In this document: one piece after another, positions 59,343-64,000 of the stretch
How the letters are laid out: every line of letters starts with the position of its first letter
Numbering within the stretch: the stretch's first letter is position 1
NCBI RefSeq assembly: GCF_036812735.1
Contig: NZ_CP117523.1
Coordinates: 3,596,001-3,660,000 of the forward strand
Source: Terrisporobacter glycolicus ATCC 14880 = DSM 1288
GTDB lineage: Bacteria; Bacillota; Clostridia; Peptostreptococcales; Peptostreptococcaceae
Direction of reading: 5' to 3'
DNA: 64,000 nucleotides
The notes under the pieces: generated by a model
The model's database searches: none
What the model saw: the letters and a program-made list of their open reading frames with translations, nothing else
What the model was told of the DNA's origin: nothing
Program-made: the position numbers and the translations under genes

Positions 59343-61127
59343 TTATTCTTCTATATTAACTTTTATAGATAATTCATCTAATTGAATATCATCTGCAACA
59401 CCTGGTGCATTTGTCATTGGGCATATTGCATTTTGATTTTTAGGGAATGCTATTACTTCTCTGATATTGTCAGCTCCAGTAAGTAACATTATTAATCTAT
59501 CAAATCCAAACGCTAATCCAGCATGTGGTGGTACACCGTACTTAAATGCTTCTAATAAGTATCCAAATTTATCATTAGCTTCTTCATCACTAATTCCTAT
59601 AGCATCAAACATTTTCTTTTGGATGTCGCTGTTAGATATTCTAACACTTCCTCCACCTATTTCATATCCGTTTAATACTATGTCATAAGCTTTAGCTCTT
59701 AAACTAGTTTTGTCATCACCAGTTAAACCTTCAATATCTTCATCTAATGGAGATGTGAACGGATGGTGCATTGCTATCATTCTTCCAGTTTCTTCGTCTT
59801 TTTCGAATAATGGGAATTCTGTTACCCATAATAAGTTATATTTATTTTTATCCATTAAATCAAGTTTTCTACCAACTTCTAATCTAACTTGTCCTAATGC
59901 ATCGTAAACTACAGCATTTTTGTCAGCTACAAATAATAATAAGTCTCCAGCTTCTGCCCCCATTTTTTCTAATATAGCTTTAAGTTCTTCTTCAGAGAAG
60001 AACTTAGCTATTGGAGATTCTATTCCAGATTCAGTTAATTTTATCCAAGCAAGTCCTTTAGCTTTGTAAGTCTTAGCATGCTCTTCTAATTTTTTCATTC
60101 CTTTTTTAGAGAAAGCTTCTGATCCACCTTTTACATTTATACCTCTAACGCTACCTTTTTCATCTGAAGCGGCACCTGCAAATACTCCAAATCCACATTC
60201 TTTAACTATATCAGATATATTTACAAATTCTAATCCAAATCTAGTATCAGGTTTGTCAGACCCAAATCTATCCATAGCTTCTTTGTAAGTTATTCTTGGA
60301 AGTGGTAACTCTACATCAATATTTAAAGTATCCTTGAATATTTCTTGGAGCATTTTTTCCATTATACCCATTACATCTTCTTCATCAACAAATGACATTT
60401 CACAGTCTATTTGAGTAAATTCTGGTTGTCTATCAGCTCTTAAGTCTTCATCCCTGAAACATTTTACTATTTGGAAGTATCTATCCATACCACTTACCAT
60501 TAATAATTGCTTAAATAATTGTGGTGATTGTGGTAAAGCATAGAATTTACCTGGGTTAACTCTACTTGGTACTAAATAATCCCTAGCTCCTTCTGGAGAT
60601 GGCTTTATTAAGAAAGGAGTTTCTATTTCTATAAAGTTATTGTCTGTTAAATAGTTTCTTACTATTCTAGCAACTTTACTTCTAAGTATTAAGTTTTGTT
60701 GCATAGAAGACTTTCTTAAATCTAAAAATCTATATTTTAATCTTAAATCTTCAGAAACATTGTCATTATCTTTTATATATATTGGTGGAGTTTCTGATTT
60801 ACTTAAAACTCTAAGTTCAGTTGCTTCTATTTCTATATCTCCTGTTGGCATATTAGGGTTTTTAGATTGTCTTTCTCTAACTATTCCCTTAACAGCAACA
60901 ACATATTCTGAACCTAATTTTTCAGCTTTGTTAAATGCTTCTTCACTTACATTTGTATCAAATATTATTTGACTTATTCCTCTAACATCTCTTAAATCAA
61001 CGAATACTAATCCACCTAAGTTTCTTTTCTTTTGTACCCATCCATTTAAAACTACCTCTTCACCCACATTTGCAATTCTTAAATCACCACAATAATGAGT
61101 TCTTTTTAATCCTTTTAAGTTCTCCAT
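59343..61127 (-). CDS. aspS: Aspartyl-tRNA synthetase
   Basis: 594 aa, class II synthetase. N-terminal OB-fold (about 1-110: VVLNGWVQKKRNLGGLVFVD), motif 1 region FIEIETPFLIKPSPEGARDY, motif 2 FQIVKCFRDEDLRADRQPEF, bacterial insertion domain (about 290-420) and motif 3 GLAFGFDRLIMLL. Lies 80 nt downstream of hisS. AAGGAGG site. No T-box leader is visible. Confidence 0.97.
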   Translation of the reverse strand: MENLKGLKRTHYCGDLRIANVGEEVVLNGWVQKKRNLGGLVFVDLRDVRGISQIIFDTNVSEEAFNKAEKLGSEYVVAVKGIVRERQSKNPNMPTGDIEIEATELRVLSKSETPPIYIKDNDNVSEDLRLKYRFLDLRKSSMQQNLILRSKVARIVRNYLTDNNFIEIETPFLIKPSPEGARDYLVPSRVNPGKFYALPQSPQLFKQLLMVSGMDRYFQIVKCFRDEDLRADRQPEFTQIDCEMSFVDEEDVMGIMEKMLQEIFKDTLNIDVELPLPRITYKEAMDRFGSDKPDTRFGLEFVNISDIVKECGFGVFAGAASDEKGSVRGINVKGGSEAFSKKGMKKLEEHAKTYKAKGLAWIKLTESGIESPIAKFFSEEELKAILEKMGAEAGDLLLFVADKNAVVYDALGQVRLEVGRKLDLMDKNKYNLLWVTEFPLFEKDEETGRMIAMHHPFTSPLDEDIEGLTGDDKTSLRAKAYDIVLNGYEIGGGSVRISNSDIQKKMFDAIGISDEEANDKFGYLLEAFKYGVPPHAGLAFGFDRLIMLLTGADNIREVIAFPKNQNAICPMTNAPGVADDIQLDELSIKVNIEE

Positions 61128-61207
61128 ATTTCCTCCTTCGTCATTTACGCACTAAAAGGTGAAAGAATAAAAAAAATTCTACCACCTTATGTTTATGTCA
61201 ATTATAA

Positions 61208-62470
61208 TTATAATCTATTTTTTAACTCATTTACTAATTCACTAAGTTTTACAGTAGTTTGCTCTGATGTTTCCATATTTTTAAGAGTAGCTGCATCATT
61301 AGCTAACTCATCATCACCTATAACTATTGTATATTTTGCGTTTATTTTATCTGAGTATTTAAATTGAGCTTTTAAGCTTTTTCCTAAGTGATCTATATCA
61401 GCACTTATATGATTATCTCTTAATGTTTTTATTAAACTAAAACTCTTAGTCTTAGCTGCATCACCGATTGTTGCTATGTATATATCTGTAGCTTTTGGAT
61501 TTTTTATTTCTATGTTATTATTCTCTAAAGTTAATAATAGTCTTTCTGCTCCAAGTCCGAATCCTATACCACTTATGCCTTTTGGTCCTCCAAGCTGTTC
61601 AACAAGACCATCGTATCTTCCTCCACCACAAACTGTACTTTGTGATCCTATATCATTTGATATTATTTCAAAAGCAGTTTTTTTATAGTAATCAAGACCT
61701 CTAACTATAGTTTTATCAACTACAAATTTTATATCCATTTCTTTTAAGTATTCTTGTAATTTAGCAAAGTGTTCCTTACAGTCATCACATATGTGATCTA
61801 CCATGAAAGGTATATCTTTTATGTTTTCTTTACATGTAGGATTTTTACAGTCTATAACTCTCATTGGATTTTTGTCTTTTCGCTCTAAACAAGTCTCACA
61901 TAATACATCAGATTTAGCATCAAGATATGCTTTTAAATTTTTATTATATTCTTCTCTACAAACAGGGCATCCTACTGAGTTTATATTTACTGATAAATCT
62001 TTAAGTCCTAATTCATTAAAGAATTGTACTGCTAAAGATATTACTTCTGCATCTATTGATGGTTCATCACTTCCTAAGGCTTCTATTCCAAATTGGTGGA
62101 ATTGTCTTTGTCTACCAGCTTGCGGTCTTTCGTATCTAAAGCATGGAGTTATGTAAAATAATTTTGTTGGTTGCGTATCAGCATATAATTTATTTTCAAT
62201 GAATGATCTTATTGTACCAGCAGTTCCTTCAGGTTTTAAACTTATTTGTCTATCACCTTTGTCTGTAAAAGTATACATTTCTTTTTGAACTATATCTGTT
62301 GTATCTCCAACACTTCTCGTGAAAACCTCTGTATGTTCAAATATAGGAGTTCTCATTTCTTCGTATCCGTATAATGCACAAATTTCTCTAAATTTTTGCT
62401 CTACGTAATGCCATTTATAAACTTCCTTTGGTAATATATCTCTTGTTCCTCTTGGCGCTTTACTTAGCAT
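61208..62470 (-). CDS. hisS: Histidyl-tRNA synthetase
   Basis: 420 aa, class II. PRGTRDILPKEVYKWHYVEQ at the N-terminus, motif 2 FYITPCFRYERPQAGRQRQF, histidine-A loop VRGLDYYKKTAFEI, motif 3 SGIGFGLGAERLLLTL and an anticodon-binding domain (about 325-420). A zinc-like Cys cluster (VGCPVCREEY, CETCLERK, CDDCKEHF) is inserted at about 170-235, as in clostridial HisRS. Its start overlaps the hemZ stop by 11 nt. Confidence 0.97.
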   Translation of the reverse strand: MLSKAPRGTRDILPKEVYKWHYVEQKFREICALYGYEEMRTPIFEHTEVFTRSVGDTTDIVQKEMYTFTDKGDRQISLKPEGTAGTIRSFIENKLYADTQPTKLFYITPCFRYERPQAGRQRQFHQFGIEALGSDEPSIDAEVISLAVQFFNELGLKDLSVNINSVGCPVCREEYNKNLKAYLDAKSDVLCETCLERKDKNPMRVIDCKNPTCKENIKDIPFMVDHICDDCKEHFAKLQEYLKEMDIKFVVDKTIVRGLDYYKKTAFEIISNDIGSQSTVCGGGRYDGLVEQLGGPKGISGIGFGLGAERLLLTLENNNIEIKNPKATDIYIATIGDAAKTKSFSLIKTLRDNHISADIDHLGKSLKAQFKYSDKINAKYTIVIGDDELANDAATLKNMETSEQTTVKLSELVNELKNRL

Positions 62471-63932
62471 TTTTTTCTACCTCCTCATATTTTCTTTTTA
62501 TCATCTCGTCAACTCTGTCTATATATTGTTCAACATTTTTGACGTTTTCTACCCTTTCAATTCTATCTTCATCTGGATATACGAATTTAGTTATAGAACC
62601 AGCCCCTAATGCATAATTACTTTGTTTTTCCTCCATAATTTGCATATTATAAATACATTCATAACCTTCTTTAGAATAACCTATATTTTCTAAGTTACCT
62701 AACATGTGTTTTTGTCTGTACATATAATAAGGGTTTAATCCCATATCTCTTGCATATTCCATAGCTAAATTAATCATTTTTACCATTTCCTCATACTGAG
62801 CAAGTTCGTAATCTTCTAGATTTTCCTTTAACTTTGATGTTCTTTTTACTGCTAAGGTATGGACAGTTAGACTTTCTGGAGACAGTTCTTTTATTTTATC
62901 TAAAGTATTTCTAACCATATCTAAATTTTCATCTACTAAACCTAATATTATATCCATATTTATATTATCAAAACCTATTTCCCTAGCTAAGTGGAAACAG
63001 TCAATAATTTCTTGTACACTATGATTTCTACCTATTTTTTGTAAGGTTTCATCATTCATACTTTGTGGGTTTATACTAATTCTATCAACATTATTCTTCT
63101 TTAAAACCTCTAACATTTCTCTATTTATTGTATCAGGTCTTCCTGCCTCTACTGTAAACTCTTTAATCTCACTTAAATCAAATCTTTCAAATAAGCCTTT
63201 AATTAGAGTATCCATCTCCTTAGGAGTTAAAGTAGTTGGAGTTCCTCCACCAATATATAATGTTTCAATTGTTTTATTTTGTTCTTTTAATAACCTAGCT
63301 ACACCTTGGACTTCTTCAAGTAATTTAGCTACATACATAGGCTTTAAGCTACCAAATTGCTTGAGAGAATTAGCTGGGAATGAACAATAATAACATCTCG
63401 TAGGGCAGAATGGAACACTCACATATAAAGATACTTTATTTTCATCAATTGGGTAAATAAACTTTCTTTCTCTTTTTGCAATATCAAGAGCTAAGTTAAT
63501 TTTTTCATTACTTATAAAATAGTCTAACGTTAATTTTTCTTTTATTTGATCATCACTATAATTATCATCAAGTAATGAGTGAACTATTTTAACAGGTCTT
63601 ATACCTGTAAGTATGCCCCATGGTGGAGTAATGTTAAACTTCTTTTCTAAAATCTTAAACATACTCCTTTTTATAGTTTCCTTTATAACCTTCTTATTCT
63701 CCCTTTCACATAGTCCCTCTAAATTTCTATGCTCTACATGTTCTAGAATAACTTGATAATTTTCACAATACACTGTTTTTGAAAAAACATTGTTATTATG
63801 AAAAAATATAGTATTCTCCACAACCATCATGCAATCTTTACTGTCAATAAATCTAAATTCAGAAGTAAATAATTTGATTAATTCACTTACTTCGTATTTA
63901 AAGTCATGACCTGTTAATACAACACCTATCAT
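62460..63932 (-). CDS. hemZ: Coproporphyrinogen III oxidase-like radical SAM protein
   Basis: 490 aa, the HemZ length. An N-terminal extension (about 1-160) precedes the radical SAM core: SVPFCPTRCYYCSFPANS (Cys176, Cys180, Cys183), LYIGGGTPTTL, RISINPQSMNDETLQKIGRN and NMDIILGLVDENLD. HemZ-type proteins are named for oxygen-independent coproporphyrinogen oxidation, though some HemN-like proteins have other roles and no other heme genes are present here. The order hemZ-hisS-aspS is conserved in related Clostridia. AGAAGGAG site. Confidence 0.92.
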   Translation of the reverse strand: MIGVVLTGHDFKYEVSELIKLFTSEFRFIDSKDCMMVVENTIFFHNNNVFSKTVYCENYQVILEHVEHRNLEGLCERENKKVIKETIKRSMFKILEKKFNITPPWGILTGIRPVKIVHSLLDDNYSDDQIKEKLTLDYFISNEKINLALDIAKRERKFIYPIDENKVSLYVSVPFCPTRCYYCSFPANSLKQFGSLKPMYVAKLLEEVQGVARLLKEQNKTIETLYIGGGTPTTLTPKEMDTLIKGLFERFDLSEIKEFTVEAGRPDTINREMLEVLKKNNVDRISINPQSMNDETLQKIGRNHSVQEIIDCFHLAREIGFDNINMDIILGLVDENLDMVRNTLDKIKELSPESLTVHTLAVKRTSKLKENLEDYELAQYEEMVKMINLAMEYARDMGLNPYYMYRQKHMLGNLENIGYSKEGYECIYNMQIMEEKQSNYALGAGSITKFVYPDEDRIERVENVKNVEQYIDRVDEMIKRKYEEVEKNAK

Positions 63933-63967
63933 TTTCTAGCTCCTTCTGAAATCCTTGAAGTGTTAAT

Positions 63968-64000
63968 TTATCTCATAAAAGGATTTGTCATTTTTTCTAT
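63968..64000 (-). CDS. C-terminal end of an upstream gene (partial)
   Basis: The minus strand reads IEKMTNPFMR then TAA, 35 nt before the hemZ start. Only ten codons are visible, so this is probably the end of the preceding operon gene. The ending is compatible with a metallo-beta-lactamase-fold hydrolase, as expected from synteny upstream of hemZ, but the sequence alone does not prove it. Confidence 0.45.
   Translation of the reverse strand: MEKMTNPFMR

Noticed and set aside
61128-61207. T-box riboswitch between hisS and aspS
   Set aside because: The gap is only 80 nt, with no specifier stem, T-box sequence or terminator/antiterminator pair.

Overview
The window is a stretch of AT-rich chromosome from an anaerobic, spore-forming, low-GC Gram-positive bacterium of the class Clostridia. 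The evidence is an alpha/beta small acid-soluble spore protein, SigI/RsgI, an anaerobic class III ribonucleotide reductase with its activase, formate-tetrahydrofolate ligase, an Agr peptide locus, strong GGAGG-type ribosome binding sites and very AT-rich intergenic DNA. The order hemZ-hisS-aspS fits Clostridioides/Peptostreptococcaceae-like genomes; the genus is an inference. I saw no rRNA, tRNA, CRISPR array, intact insertion sequence or prophage. Most genes lie on the minus strand.

Layout: 1-2.8 kb glycogen synthesis (glgC partial, glgB). 3.2-6.2 kb stomatin-like SPFH plus NfeD, and NAD(P)HX repair. 6.3-10.5 kb YhgE/Pip membrane protein, a NifU-like scaffold, an exported phosphoesterase. 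10.7-13.6 kb HAD phosphatase, the aromatic entry pair (chorismate mutase and DAHP synthase), a CPBP protease. 13.7-18 kb a small HTH protein, a DEAD-box helicase, and sigI-rsgI-yqxD. 18-23.8 kb aldo/keto reductase and a MarR-controlled heterodimeric ABC exporter with a clear operator and promoter. 24-30.7 kb GH25/LysM lysozyme, CoA-disulfide reductase with a thioredoxin-like partner, threonine ammonia-lyase, a mini [2Fe-2S] protein, a small membrane protein. 30.7-35.1 kb a candidate small RNA, a wHTH/nuclease-like orphan, and a PspA/zinc-ribbon/SPFH envelope-stress operon. 35.3-42.2 kb fhs, a PTS IICBA transporter with a cre-like box, an unknown protein, and a GGDEF+HD-GYP protein. 42.3-43.6 kb a compact agr locus without kinase or response regulator. 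43.9-50 kb SASP, cardiolipin synthase, a methyltransferase, a tocopherol-cyclase-like protein, patatin. 50.1-55.5 kb deoxynucleotide synthesis: nrdD, folD, thyX, nrdG and dCMP deaminase, with paired NrdR boxes. 55.7-64 kb a polyferredoxin, a broken ferritin-like gene, a Cys/His-rich small protein, an alkylation-repair cluster (AlkD-like, nfo, ogt), then aspS, hisS, hemZ.

Most of the window is housekeeping. The parts most worth attention are the agr locus with a kinase-less, possibly frameshifted sensor-like membrane protein; the candidate small RNA with two C-rich loops; RsgI with a polyacidic extracellular tail; the NrdR-box promoter; and two genes (glgB and the zinc-ribbon gene) whose best ribosome binding sites point to non-canonical AUU/AUA starts. 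All calls come from reading the sequence; no database search was run.
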